Below, piece after piece: positions 30,486 through 42,300 of a stretch of DNA of 64,000 nt. The notes beneath the pieces are model-generated. The model did no database searches and was not told the origin of the DNA. It saw only the letters and a program-made list of their open reading frames with translations. This DNA comes from Bedellia somnulentella (lineage: Eukaryota > Arthropoda > Insecta > Lepidoptera > Bedelliidae). The position numbers were made by a program, and so were the translations under genes. Location: assembly GCA_963576735.1 (NCBI GenBank), contig OY755198.1, forward strand, positions 3,596,001 to 3,660,000. Reading direction: 5' to 3'. How positions within the stretch are numbered: position 1 is the first letter of the stretch; every line of letters starts with the position of its first letter.

Positions 30486-30705
30486 TAGAATGGCACTACC
30501 CCATTTCTTACAGTGGGTGTACGTAAGAGGCGACAAACGGTATTGAGGAAGGGATTTTGGGTGATGAAGTTGGAGACCCAGCCCCAACCACCTTTATTTT
30601 ACCATCTTTTCCCCACTCAACTTTCCAAAAGTGGCGGGGAATTTCTTATCACTCAGCTCATGCTACCCCTTTTAGGGATTTATACCTGTGAGTATATGTA
30701 TGTAA
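30486..30705 (+). repeat. SINE
   Basis: Head CGGCTTAGAATGGCACTACC with GGGTGTACGTAAGAGGCGAC; tail TACCCCTTTTAGGGATTTAT then GTATATGTATGT and an A-run. Matches fragments at 26515-26745. Confidence 0.6.
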
Positions 30706-30794
30706 AAAAAACATTTCCTGGGTATGTGTAGGCTTACCAAGTAGCTTTCACTCAAAAATAAAACTCACTTTTTTATTATTTAAAATATATATAT

Positions 30795-30860
30795 TATTAA
30801 GGGGAAAAGGCCTAAACCCAGCAGTGGGCAGCTGTTGGCTGACGATGATGATGATAACCT
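30795..30860 (+). repeat. LINE/SINE 3' tail ending in (GAT)n
   Basis: GGCCTAAACCCAGCAGTGGG followed by GCTGACGATGATGATGAT is the 3' end of a widespread moth and butterfly retroposon (recalled). Confidence 0.5.
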
Positions 30861-31059
30861 CAGTGAATTCTAAAATTAAGATAACATATGTAAAAATAGC
30901 AGAAAACTTAAAATGTGATATCATTTAATATCTCTAAAACGGCATCATCATCGTCATCACCAACCTGCAAAGATTTAAAATCGTGTATTTTGACATTAAA
31001 CATTTTTAACATTTGAGGTGTCGGAAAAAATTGCGTACACGACCCGAATTCTCATTTAA

Positions 31060-31276
31060 CCGCTCGAACGTCGGAGCGTAGATCTGCGTCAAGAATAAAA
31101 TCTCCTTCGTGTGCCGAGACATAGATCTACGTCTACACTACCTGCAAGCTTTTTTTCTTGGTTTTCACAGTAAAAAAGCGTTTTAAGGTATAAATTACTG
31201 CGGCAAGAAAGAGACAATGAAATAAGGAAGCAGAGACAATAGTCATAGACTTTTTTTGCGCGCGGCGTACGAGCGG
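31060..31276. mobile_element. piggyBac-like MITE with TTAA duplication
   Basis: TTAA at 31056-31059 and 31277-31280 flanks CCGCTCGAACG (left) and its inverted counterpart CGTACGAGCGG (right), about 12 bp with one mismatch. 217 bp, no ORF. TTAA duplications are typical of piggyBac. Confidence 0.5.
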
Positions 31277-31326
31277 TTAAGCGAAAATCTTACCATCATT
31301 ATGCTTTCTATCATGGTGAGGGACAA

Positions 31327-32310
31327 TTAATTTCTCAACTTATTTTTTATAATGCCATATATGGAGAAGGCACGCTCCACAGAAGCATTTGAAATAGGCA
31401 GCGTCATAATAGCTATGGCAAACTTTGCTATATTTTCAAATCGTTTGCAGTTAGCCGCATCAGAATCGCAAAAAACTTCAGCATAAAATTCAGCGGTAGT
31501 GTTGGTATTCGTCCATTGTTTGTTTTGAAGTTGGTTCCATTCTGTTTCAACATCATTTTTGTTGCCATATAAGGCAGTTCGGTGAAATTTCCCCAAAATA
31601 GATGTTAAACTTGGCTTAACTTGCGATGTCGCATTTTCAGGTTTAAGATGAGACATCATCTTAAAGATTCCGAAATTTTCGGGCAATCTTTTTTGCATCT
31701 CAGTAGCCAACGTACATAGAAAAGATTTGCACTTCTCTTTCACATCAAGTCTCTCACTTTCTATAAGATTTTTTGTTAGGTTTTCAAATTCGTAGCCAAG
31801 ATATAAAGACGACGTATGCATTTAATATGGCTGAAAATTAAATTCAGCCAACTCATTGTCATCCACTTTCTGCAATTGAGATGGTACTACAAGTTTTTGT
31901 AGTATATTTTTGAATAACAGAAACAAATCTTCTAACAACTTTGTCGCTTCAGCTTGATCACTTTGAAAGAGCATGTTAATTTGAGTAACGTTTTTCAGCT
32001 CGTACTTCAAAAACACCAAGTATGCTTTGAATGCAGGTCTTCTCATGATATCATGCAATTGTTCCGCCATGTAGCATTTGTCTTCATTTTTTGCCAACGA
32101 AAAAAGCAATTGCAATTCATCCCACTGGTCTAAAATGGTATTAACAGCAGCAAATCGGGCAAGCCAACGAGTACAGTGTAAAGCGGGGCATTCACTAGAC
32201 GAGCATGTCCGCGGGCAGTCTGTCCGGGCATGCCTGGCGACGCAATACACTTCACAGACTCTTCAGTTTGTTGTAGAACGGCTTCGATATTAGTTGTGTT
32301 GCAAGATGGC
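31327..32310 (-). pseudogene. hAT transposase C-terminal half
   Basis: Minus. From about 32310 (NIEAVLQQTEESVK), frame change near 32190, then RWLARFAAVNTILDQWDEL through VPSQLQKVDDNELAEFNFQPY, TAA at 31822-31824, and the same frame to LPISNASVERAFSIYG (31330-31370), the dimerisation block with conserved Glu. Resembles ZMYM/DUF4371-type hAT. At least one nonsense and one frameshift; N-terminus absent. Confidence 0.65.
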
Positions 32311-32654
32311 AATGCAAAGGCGAAAAATTGCAATAGTTACCGGTGCTGCGTTAATAGTCACTGATACAAAAAAGGGTGACCCGCTACAATAGTGATGTTC
32401 AGCAATCGATAGACTTAGACATTTAGTCATGCTTTATTTTATTAGGTATCAAGCGGTTTTTTTTTATTGTAACTATACAGTATGTAGGTATGTATTTTAT
32501 AATATGAGTGGAGAAATAAGTGAGCTCACTACAAACAATTTTAATATGTTGGTAAGGTAAAAATGTTTAAAGAGACTTAGAGGAATTAGTACTATGAATC
32601 AAAAAAAACAATACAAGTAATTTTATACGTTTTTATTCATTACGGGTGCTGTTC
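32311..32654. other. Unassigned sequence
   Basis: No coding supported between the hAT and DDE remnants. Confidence 0.3.
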
Positions 32655-33015
32655 ATTCCGATTCCGATTCTGAATAGGTATATTCTGAATCGGAATCGTA
32701 ATCATTTACATTTATAATTAATGAATCCACACATTCGTCTATGATGTGGTCGAGTTGACACATTTTGTCTTCAACTTTTATGGCATGGTTGATGCACTGT
32801 CTCCAATTTTCAGGCGTTACTTCTTTCAGGCTTTCTTCAAAATTTTTTTACGTCTTTTATTTTAAAAGTTTTATTATACCTTGCGACGTACCCCTTTGCT
32901 TGAGTCCAAACAGGGCAGACGCAGGATTGTAACACCGTTTTCAGCGGCCAACTCTTCCACAGCATAGCGTTCGTAATTTGATTTATTTAATTTTACAATT
33001 TCAATGCGTAAATAA
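32655..33015 (-). pseudogene. DDE (Tc1/mariner-like DDE_3) transposase C-terminus
   Basis: Minus reads KLNKSNYERYAVEELAAENG then VTILRLP, a deletion plus frameshift at about 32915, then WTQAKGYVARYNKTFKIKDV, another shift near 32850, and ESLKEVTPENWRQCINHAIK to an acidic tail DYDSDSEYTYSESESE with TGA at 32655. The deleted stretch would carry the last catalytic acid. It abuts the Helitron remnant at about 33010. Confidence 0.55.
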
Positions 33016-33812
33016 TTCTCTTAGTTTTGTGGCTGGCTCGGACATGACAGCATCTGACATGGTATTTTGCCAATGTTCATCTCACTCCAGTAAACCTAAT
33101 TCCTCGCAAGCGCCTTGATAAGTTTGGAAAATAACACCATCAACGGTCCTTTGGTGTTTAAACGACATTGGACCGCGAACATGTTGCAGTAACATTCATA
33201 AATAATAACATTCAGTTTGTGTGGGATGAATGTTGTAGACACGGCCTAAAGTTGAGTCTTTTTTTACCCCGGGATATCCTTCAACACCTTGCCCACGTTT
33301 TCTTCTAGAATATGAATTTCTTTCCCATACGTAATACTGGGGTACTTCGTGATATAAAAGAGTCTTTGCTAAATCGTCTCTTTTGCAAAGATTAAAGAAT
33401 GCTGTAAGTGTCGTGGATGAAGGATTGTTGACGCGATGTTGGAGATTTTCATTAGTGTAAAAATAAACTCTTTGTCCATTTTCCAAATGAACTGCTAAAT
33501 GAACTACTGCCGGAAAACGTTCATGAATAGGAAATTGGAGAATTCTCCAGAGCGCTTCCGAAGAACTTATATAGCGACCATTTAGATATTTTTCTACTTC
33601 ATCGTTATTATTTTGCAATGAAAATGTAGCTTGATCAGAACCTTTATGAATATACTTACAGATGTACTTAATAGACCGATTGACCGATTGACAAAACTCA
33701 ACGTTAATGTGTGCATTGAAACTTCGTGATAGCACTGGATTATAGGTAACAACCCACCTATTATCCACGGTCATTTCTGTACCTTTGACACGAATTTTTG
33801 CTGTGTTTCCAC
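33010..33812 (-). pseudogene. Helitron Rep, C-terminal part
   Basis: Resumes at GGNTAKIRVKGTEMTVDNRW, then FNAHINVEFCQSVNRSIKYI and CKYIHKGSDQA (second Rep block), GRYISSSEALWRIL. Stop TGA at 33196-33198 again sits where Arg is expected, and the frame continues QHVRGPMSFKHQRTVDGV, GACEELGLLE, TGA, DEHW. Ends near 33010. Confidence 0.72.
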
Positions 33813-33823
33813 CATTATTGCAC

Positions 33824-34125
33824 CCACATTAGGCATGGAACATTTCACAAGTAGTATATGATTAATCATATGTCATATGATGATAGCATCCAGATAGGTT
33901 GTTACTAATTATTCCTATCGCACCAGATCTAAATAATGAAATTGAATGAAATCATATGAATTGAAATGATATGATATTCCCCAGCAGTGTCCTGCGGATA
34001 ATGTTGGGAACCTAGCTGAGGTACTTTGCCTTTTTGTTGCCATCTTTTCTTTTTAAATTGTAATGTTTGTATTTGTTGTTATTGTGTTTGGTAACAAATA
34101 AATATCTTTTATCTTTTTTATTATC
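33824..34125 (+). repeat. SINE-like retroposon inside the Helitron
   Basis: About 300 bp ending AATAAATATCTTTTATCTTTT, flanked by TTATT-like repeats. Its first 150 bp (CACCCACATTAGGCATGGAA onward, rich in CATATGA) recurs inverted at 47218-47375. Confidence 0.5.
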
Positions 34126-34925
34126 TTATTATCTGGAGACCTGCGCCTATAGGTTGGGTAACCATCATCACCGGTTTGGGTTTCAGAAATAAAACGCCGT
34201 GGGTACTTTTTTGAACAAATGTTTTCTTTCATACATGGTGATGCAGGGTTGTGAAATCCGCAAGGACCATGTATCATACTTTTGATGACAATATTGTGAA
34301 GAATTGGATCTTCTTGTTTATCAGGTATTTCAGCCGATATAATTGCATTTATAGAATCTGGTTGCACTTTGTTAGCCAGCCACAATAAAATGTGAGCGTG
34401 AGGTAAACCTCTTTTTTGCCATTCTACCCTGTAAACGAAGGCTTTTGATGGTCCAAAGATATTTTTCTTCGTTAAGAGGTCTATCATTTTCTTGAGTTTT
34501 AAATGAAATACTCTAGAAACTAAATCATGTCTGTCGTAAGAATTTTGATCGGGTAATAACTCAATTTTTATTTCTTGCCATTCGGAGTTACATGTGAATG
34601 TAATAAATAGATCAGGTCATCCAAACATCCTGACGTATGTCATGGCAACTTGACTTTTTTCATTCATGTATCTGGGGGATCCTGTAAATGACGACGGCAA
34701 TATAAACTGCTGGCCAATATTAGAAGCGTCTATATTGCCATCATTAACCACGGCATCTCTTAAGTGAATGTACTCTTCTGCTCGCAATTTTTTTTGATTT
34801 CTTTTGATAAAGTCAAGCCTCTCAAAAATCATTTTTGCCGCCATATCAACAAAATACTGGTTGAATAAACCTTTGAAATAATGTATGCTGTTAAAGTCAT
34901 TTATTCTCACCATGTGTCTAAATGC
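34126..34925 (-). pseudogene. Helitron Rep, N-terminal and HUH part
   Basis: Minus frame from about 34925 (AFRHMVRINDFNSIHYFKG), a TGA at 34617-34619 within VRMFG-PDLFITFTCNSEW, then on to KRGLPHAHILLWL, the HUH nickase motif, and MIHGPCGFHNPASPCMK, CSKKYPRRF. The TGA replaces what is usually Arg (CGA). Breaks off at YRRRSPDN where the retroposon is inserted. HUH proteins nick DNA and start rolling-circle transposition. Confidence 0.75.
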
Positions 34926-35473
34926 ATAAAAAAAAAAGTAAAAAAGTAAAAAGTATATTTATTAAAGAATTACAGCTTTCACAAATTTCCAGGGGTTCCC
35001 AAACTAGGCTTAGCCTGTACCTTGGGAAACCAATTTAATTATATAATATAATGGAATAGGCGCTTTAATCGAAGTATTACATGTTACAAATGTAAAAAAA
35101 GTATGTAATAAAATTAAAAGAATGAAAAAGAAAAAAAAAAAAAATTAAAAGACACGAACAACACAAAACAAAATGATGGACATAAACAAAGCAAAATGGA
35201 GGAGAGTTCCATAATGATAATATAATAGATCTATACATTACATTCGGTTTAATTGATATTATTTTATTTTATTTTATGAGTGTGAGTGTGTGTGTAGTTG
35301 TTAGTTTGTTAGTATTGACAAATGTGATGAACTAATCTAACTAAAATGGAATGTATATATAGTTTGTGTGTATGGTGTGAATATATATATATGAATATAT
35401 ATTTGAATATATGAGTATATAAATATAAATGAGATAGATAGGATGGAGAACCTTATTAACTAATTATTGATAA
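34926..35473 (-). other. LINE 3' untranslated region
   Basis: Contains the hairpin at 34991-35031 (TTCCCAA with TTGGGAA around AGGCTTAGCCT), shared with the copy at 27406-27445, and AT microsatellite at 35370-35430. Ends in A-rich sequence (plus) after AATAAATA on minus. Confidence 0.6.
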
Positions 35474-38434
35474 TTATTGATATATGCTAATAATTGACTC
35501 TGTACTCTCGTAGTCCATAGAGCTTAACTGTGTCGTCACCTTTGATTTAAGTAACGGTAAGGAGTCATCTCTTTGAATATTACACTTTTTGACTAAATTG
35601 TTGTATATGTGAGCGTATGCAAAAGTACCTGTGCGTTTAGCAAAGCTGGTAGTTACAATAGGCATGACAATTTGGTGAACTCGGTTCGATTTAAGCAAGT
35701 TAAATTCGGATGATTTACCTAAGTTTCGGTGTGTGGTTAGACACACTTTTTGTAGGTAGAGTTGTCTTACTGATAGAACTTCTGCCAACCTGAACAATTC
35801 ATTTGTAGGGTGGGTCATAGGTTTACGGAGCATAGTCTTCAGTAATGCTCTTTGCGCCCTTTCTAGTTGGATAAGTACAGATTTCGCTGCACCTCCCCAG
35901 ACCTCTATACAATAAAAAAGCAGGGATTGGCCTAGCGCGTAGTAGACTTGCTTTAAAACATCCATGTCAGCAGAACTTCGGAGGAGTTTCATGACACCGG
36001 TCACGCTCCTAATTCTTTTAGCAAGCTTACTTATGTGAGCCTCGAATGTTGGACGTTCGTCCAAAATAAGGCCCAAGTACCTAATGTCTTTAGTCCGGTA
36101 TATTTTATTGCAGTCACATGGTGAGGTTCCACTTCCGTCATTCTTGCAGCTGTGCATGGTCAAGGAGTTCAAAGAGTCTGGCCTCGATGATGCGGTCTTG
36201 TAAAAGCATATGTATTGTGTCTTTTGGGTATTAAGTGTCAGTAAGTTTTGTTGCAGCCATTCATTGATCTTACCCAGACCTTTCTCAGCAGCAGTTTTAG
36301 CATCATCCCAAGTTGAGCCGTGGAACAATATAGCGGTATCGTCTGCATAGCAGACTATTTCCGCACTCTCAAGGCTAACGTTTTGGATTGAGTTTAGGTA
36401 AGTTAAGAAAAGGGTCGGCCCCAGGATACTTCCTTGTGGGACTCCGAAATCTATTGGACTAATATCACTTTGGAGTGACTCTATTCTGGTGACTTGAGTT
36501 CTTGTTTCTAAGTAGCTTTTGAACCAACAGAGAGCTGTACCCCGTATACCTAATCTTTCTAGTTTTCTTAATAATATTAAAATTGAAACAGTGTCGAAGG
36601 CTTTCGACAAGTCCAAGAAAACAACCAGACTTTTATGTCCTCTATCCAATTTGTTTACTATTTTACTAGTGAGAGCTTTTGTGGCGTCTTCTGTTGACTT
36701 GTTACGTCTGAAGCCGAATTGTGACGAAGCAAGCAGTTTATTCGATTCAAGGTAATCAACGAGCCTTTTATTTACAATTTTCTCTAGCAGTTTGGATAGT
36801 ATGCTCAGTAGAGAAATAGGGCGGTAGTTAGATGGATCACTTTTGTGACCCTTTTTGTGGATGGGGGATACAGCGGCAGTTTTCCATGCATTAGGAAAGG
36901 AACCAGAAGTAAGGCTTAAATTGAAGATATGGGTAAGGGGTTCCGCTATTTGATGTTTCAATTTCTTTACTAGACTACCACTTATTCCATCAATCCCAGG
37001 AGCACTATCTTCCTTGATGAGAGAGATAAGGTTAGCTACTTCGTCACGGTCTGTTGGAGACAAAAAAAAGGAGGAGCAGGGGCCGTCGTTTGTAGGAACT
37101 GAAGAAGCCAATTCTTGTTCTGATATATTTATCTTGTCAAGTATTCTTTTCGCAAGGCTAGATCCAACGGATGAGAAATATTGGTTGCATTTATTCAGGG
37201 GATTTTCAGTGTTTTGTGTTATGTTGAACAATTCTTTAGCTGGATTGGATCGATTGGACTTCAAGTGACAGATCTTTTTTATAGATTGCCATGTCTTTTT
37301 CGAATTGCCCTTATTCCTGTCTAGTAAGTCCTTTTCATACTCGCATTTTATGTTACGGAGGAGAGTTATGTAAAAGTTTCTGTACCTTTTATAGGATACA
37401 TTTAGAATAATGTCTTCTGGGTGTTTCTTTACCAGCATATGGAGATGGTCTTTATGTCTAGCGCATTTTATTAGACCAGGGGACATCCAAGGCTCAAGTG
37501 TGTATCTGGATTTACTTACTTTTTTTACAGATTTATGTTTATCTATGCAATCGTTTAAAACTTTTATAAATGAATCGGTGCACGTCTGCAAGTCATGCTC
37601 ATTTAATATCTGAGACCAGTTTAGGGTTTCAAGATCTTTTACAATTCCTTTGAAGTCTAATACGGTCTTAAGGCGTGGTGTTTTGTCCTTTTTGAATTCG
37701 ACTCGGTTAATTGTAGCTATAACAAGATCGTGGTCTGATATATCAGATTCACATACAAAACCCAATACAGGCAGACGGGTTCTGATAAGGATATGATCCA
37801 GACATGCTTTCTTTCTCGTCGGTTTGGTTATGGCTGGACGTAGGCCATGAGACGATGCGAGGCAGAGATATTCGGTAGGGTCATGTTGAGACCTGTTTGT
37901 TGACAGTAAGTCGATATTGATATCGCCTGCCACTATGATGTCTTGAGTTGTGGGGATTGAATGTAATAAGCTGTCGAGACCTAATAAAAAGTTGTGAGTG
38001 TTTTTAAAGGAAGGAGAACGATAAATCCCAACTATTGTTAATAAATTGGGAATTTGTATGACTATATTACATGCATCAGAGATAAGTGGCTCAGAGAATG
38101 ATGCATTTAAAGATTCTCTAACAAAGGCTACCACTCCACCGTTTTTGTTTATGTTACGCTTGGAAGCAAACGATTCATAACCGGGAATCACACCGATGAT
38201 AGTTGAGTCCGATAACCAACATTCGGTTAGTAAGATGACATCTACTTCATGGTTTAGCCGGTTTAATAAAAGTATGAATTCGTCAAAATTGCTCTGAACA
38301 CTTCGTATGTTAAGGGATAGTATTACAAATTGGTTAGGTTTAAGAAAATCTCTGCACGACTCTACTGAGCCTATTTCAATACAGTTAATGTCTAGCGTTC
38401 TATCAAAGTCATTTTCAAAGTCCAGACTATCCAT
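35474..38434 (-). CDS. LINE ORF2: endonuclease and reverse transcriptase
   Basis: 986 codons, unbroken. Endonuclease: SLNIRSVQSNFDEF, LLTECWLSD, VAGDINIDLL, SDISDHDLV. RT: DSAPGIDGISG, AAVSPIHKKGHKSDPSNYRP, QFGFRRNKSTEDA, VVFLDLSKAFDTV, GVPQGSILGPTLF, VCYADDTAI. C-terminal IEVWGGAAKSVLIQLERAQ. No RNase H, as in Jockey and CR1-like LINEs. It nicks chromosomal DNA and copies its own RNA there. Start ATG MDSLDFENDFD fits family starts. The only visible damage to this LINE is the BEL insertion upstream. Confidence 0.9.
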   Translation of the reverse strand: MDSLDFENDFDRTLDINCIEIGSVESCRDFLKPNQFVILSLNIRSVQSNFDEFILLLNRLNHEVDVILLTECWLSDSTIIGVIPGYESFASKRNINKNGGVVAFVRESLNASFSEPLISDACNIVIQIPNLLTIVGIYRSPSFKNTHNFLLGLDSLLHSIPTTQDIIVAGDINIDLLSTNRSQHDPTEYLCLASSHGLRPAITKPTRKKACLDHILIRTRLPVLGFVCESDISDHDLVIATINRVEFKKDKTPRLKTVLDFKGIVKDLETLNWSQILNEHDLQTCTDSFIKVLNDCIDKHKSVKKVSKSRYTLEPWMSPGLIKCARHKDHLHMLVKKHPEDIILNVSYKRYRNFYITLLRNIKCEYEKDLLDRNKGNSKKTWQSIKKICHLKSNRSNPAKELFNITQNTENPLNKCNQYFSSVGSSLAKRILDKINISEQELASSVPTNDGPCSSFFLSPTDRDEVANLISLIKEDSAPGIDGISGSLVKKLKHQIAEPLTHIFNLSLTSGSFPNAWKTAAVSPIHKKGHKSDPSNYRPISLLSILSKLLEKIVNKRLVDYLESNKLLASSQFGFRRNKSTEDATKALTSKIVNKLDRGHKSLVVFLDLSKAFDTVSILILLRKLERLGIRGTALCWFKSYLETRTQVTRIESLQSDISPIDFGVPQGSILGPTLFLTYLNSIQNVSLESAEIVCYADDTAILFHGSTWDDAKTAAEKGLGKINEWLQQNLLTLNTQKTQYICFYKTASSRPDSLNSLTMHSCKNDGSGTSPCDCNKIYRTKDIRYLGLILDERPTFEAHISKLAKRIRSVTGVMKLLRSSADMDVLKQVYYALGQSLLFYCIEVWGGAAKSVLIQLERAQRALLKTMLRKPMTHPTNELFRLAEVLSVRQLYLQKVCLTTHRNLGKSSEFNLLKSNRVHQIVMPIVTTSFAKRTGTFAYAHIYNNLVKKCNIQRDDSLPLLKSKVTTQLSSMDYESTESIISIYQ

Positions 38435-38675
38435 TTTTGGAAATTCTCAATATATATATAGATGTAGGGTCAGAGTTAATGTCATGGATTAAGATTGTAA
38501 AAGAAAATTTAGAGCCGATTGAGCAAGTATATATATTTTTTTAAATATAGTGATGATTTAAGAACGAAATTCCCAGTCAGAACGTTGATATGGGGAAAAG
38601 AGAACAATATGTGGTCAATTAAGCAACTATTATTCATGTTAGTTTTGTTAGTAATTAATAAATTATATAAAGTAT

Positions 38676-38962
38676 TGTTCGTGCTTAGTGCACGTACACC
38701 ATATCCTACGTCATAAGAAGAGATCGGCGGCGCTGCTCACAAATTCTGTATGTCGCGATCGTCAGCCAATCAGAATGCTCCTTCATGTCGCGATCTTAAA
38801 TTCTATTGGCTTACTATGTCCCTTCCCTCATCTATCCTATACTATGTACACGTTTTTTCACTTCCATTACATCTGTTCAACAAACAAGCTGCGTTTAATT
38901 CCACTCCAGATTAAAATTCAAGAGAATCATCAGATTCACAAGGCTAGCTACAGTTAGCAACA
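38676..38962 (+). repeat. BEL 5' LTR
   Basis: TGTTCGTGCTTAG to AGTTAGCAACA; identical to 44628-44914 by eye. Contains a near-palindrome at the start (GTGCTTAGTGCAC). Confidence 0.92.
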
Positions 38963-39303
38963 TTTTGATCCTTCTGACGCCAAATATCAAGAAGAACCAG
39001 CTAAATACGAATTTGAGATAAAGTTGACCTTTGGACGACAACGTGGACGCCCTGTTCTAACAAAGAAAGTTCCTAAGTCTGAATACGAAGCAAACAAGTA
39101 CTGAGATCGACCATCCTTTCATCATCTGTATCGTGCTGGTGCTTTTCCTACCTTTATAATCCTTAACAACCTATACTTTGCTAATATCTGCTCATCTTTT
39201 CAGCGCGTTAATTAACCGGGATTAGTACCATTACTTTCTGTTCAGTGCTTTAAAGTGATCCATAAAACCGTGAGTACCATTTTCTCTTTTACAAGCCTCC
39301 AAT

Positions 39304-42300
39304 ATGTCTTTAGAAACTAGTGTTCAAGCTCCAACGAGACCCAAGTCTCCTATCCCCAATAGTCAAGAGGATAAAGTCTATCGTCACCTTATTCGCAAGT
39401 GAGGTGTTATTAAAAGTAGCCTCACTAGATTTGTTAGTCATTTAAGTAGCATAGATGAATCTATTCTATCACAAAAGGGCGTAATAGACCTAAACTTTCG
39501 AATAGAAACCATCCGTAACTTACTGAGTGAGTTTAATGATATTCAGTTTAGCATAGAATCTAGAATTCCTGAGTCTGAGATCACTAAACAGATGGAGGAA
39601 CGAGATAGTTTTGAAAATGCTTATTACAGTGCACTGGCTAAAGCTTCTTTATTAGTTTCTCATACCGGTGGAAAGAATACTAGAAACAGTGAATGTATTA
39701 GTGTTAAGTCACAGCCTATACAGTTACCTACGATTCCTATGCCTACCTTTGACGGTTCATTTGAGCACTGGCTAGAATTTAGAGATAAGTTTACTTCATT
39801 AGTGCATAATTCAAAAGATATTAACAACATACAGAAGTTTCACTATCTTAAATCATCACTAAAGGGTAGTGCTTCATTAGTCGTAGATTCTTTAGAGTTT
39901 ACATATGAAAATTACTCAGTAGCCTGGGATCTTTTACTAAACAGGTATAATAATTGTAGGTTATTAGTTCAAAATCATGTCAAATCATTATTTAATTTAC
40001 AATCAACAACAAAGGAATCTCCAGAAACTTTAAGGCGATTAATTGACACAGTTTTAAAGAATTTAAGGGCACTGAAGGTTTTAGGAGAAGAAGTTGAGCA
40101 CTGGGATACTTTAATCATATATCTTATAGTCTCTAAACTCGACAGAGTTACAGAACGCGAATGGGAACAACACAAAGGTACACTCATGTCGAAAAATGAT
40201 ACCAAGTCATGTTTAAAACTCACCGATTTGCTGACATTCCTTGAAAGCCGGGCTGACATGTTAGAAACATTGCACTTGTCTCATAATATTAACACTGAGA
40301 TTAAAAAACCACCAGTGAATATGAATAAAACACACACATCTCATTGCAATGTTTCAGCAGTTAAAGGACAACAACAATCTAGCTCTAAGTTTCTATGTCC
40401 TATGTGCAAAGGTAAACACTATCTTTACTTTTGTACGAAATTTATTAACTGTGATTTACAAACGAAACTTAAATTAATAACATCTAATAAACTTTGCAAA
40501 AACTGTCTCCGCCCCGGGCATTCAATCGAGAACTGCAAATCAGGTCAGTGTAAGTATTGCACTGATAAACATAATTCATTAATTCATGTTCCAAACGATG
40601 TACAAGCTTATCACAGTAACCCAGTGGCTTCCCATGCGATTTCTTTAGATTCGTTATCTCAACCAGCGCAAGCGTCTTGCGCGCGCCCCATCCCTGTTGT
40701 TCATGAAAACAAGGTCACGATGCTTATTAACAAAGCGCACGTACAAACGCAGAGTTTACCTGATAAACATATTAGTGTGCACCCTGTCTTGTTGTCAACT
40801 GCTTTGGTTCAAATATTAGACGTGTACGGCAAGTATCATTGTGTGCGTGCACTTCTGGACAGTGGAAGCGAACGCTGTTTTATTACACAATCATTATGTA
40901 ATAAGTTAGGCATACAATTAATACAGTCCACTATTCATTCGATACAAGGTGTAGGTGATACAATAACACAATGCTCCTACAGTTGCCATATCAATATTAA
41001 ATCTCACTTTTCTGACTACATGTTAGGATTACAATGTTATGTTTTACAGAACATAACTTCATCTCAACCTCCTACATGGAAGGTTAACAAGCCACAATTC
41101 AATATTCCAGATGGTTTACAATTAGCCGATCCACATTTCTTAGATCCTTTACCTATCGATATCTTATTAGGCGCGGATCAGTTTTGGGGATTGTTTATGG
41201 ATGGTAGTATAAGGTTAGATAACGGACCTTTTCTACAAAAAACGAAACTCGGTTGGATCATATCCGGCCCCATTTACAATTCATGTAAGTCTGTAAAAAA
41301 TATTAAATGTCATACTTCACGTTCCATTAACACACAATTAAGAATGTTTTGGGAACTTGAGGAGGTCTCACAAGTTCGGGATACACATACGGATGAGGAA
41401 CGCAAATGCGAAGAATTGTTTCTTCAAACCACAAGGCGCAACAAAGAAGGTAGGTTCATCGTACGCATACCTTTTCTACACCCACTTGACACGTTAGGAG
41501 ATACTCGCCAACAAGCCGAACGTCGATTTTTTGCTTTAGAAAAGCGATTACATCGGTCACCGACATTTCAACAACTTTACATGGACTTCATACATGAATA
41601 CGAGCAATTAGGTCACATGACTCGAGTGGAGTCGTACGGAACACCACATTATTTCATGCCGCATCATGGGGTATTTCGTGAACAAAGTACGACTACCAAA
41701 TTGCGCGTTGTATTTGATGCCAGCGCGGTGTCAAGTACAGGCAAATCATTAAATGATTATCAACTCGTGGGACCCCCTATTCAAGGGGATCTTTTCGATA
41801 TTTTGCTCCGTTTTCGACAGTATGCTTTTGTCGCATGCGCAGACGTGGAGAAAATGTATAGGCAGTGTCTCGTTGCCGAAGATCAGCGTGACCTTCAGCT
41901 TATACTTTGGCGTGACCGACCTTCTGAACCTCTTAGAGTTTATAGGCTTAATACGGTGACTTACGGAACTGCATCCGCTCCTTTCTTAAGTGTGAGATGT
42001 CTCAAACAACTTGGTCTCGAAAGCCAGGATCCTGAAGTGCAGCGAATCATCAACAGAGACTACTACGTTGATGACATGATCACGGGTAGTGATGATAAAT
42101 CCACTCTTTTGGATTTATGTTCAAAGGTTTCCAATGCATTAGCTTTAGGTTGTTTTCCATTACGTAAGTGGGTTTACAACTTTCCGATTGACAAAATAGA
42201 AGGAAATATTAGTGAATCCAAACAATTTACTCTCATTGATTGCACGTCCAATAAAACCTTAGGCTTAGGTTGGTTTTCATCGTCAGATGATTTACATTTT

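Larger units (their letters stand above)
33010..34925 (-). mobile_element. Helitron remnant (Rep part)
   Basis: Rep/helicase-like coding in two minus pieces, 34925-34126 and 33812-33010, separated by a 300-bp retroposon. The LINE at 34926 ends within its upstream side. No Helitron ends (TC...CTRR) located and no helicase motifs seen, so only part survives. Confidence 0.7.

Noticed and set aside
35370..35430. Regulatory TATA-rich site
   Set aside because: AT microsatellite within a LINE 3' UTR.
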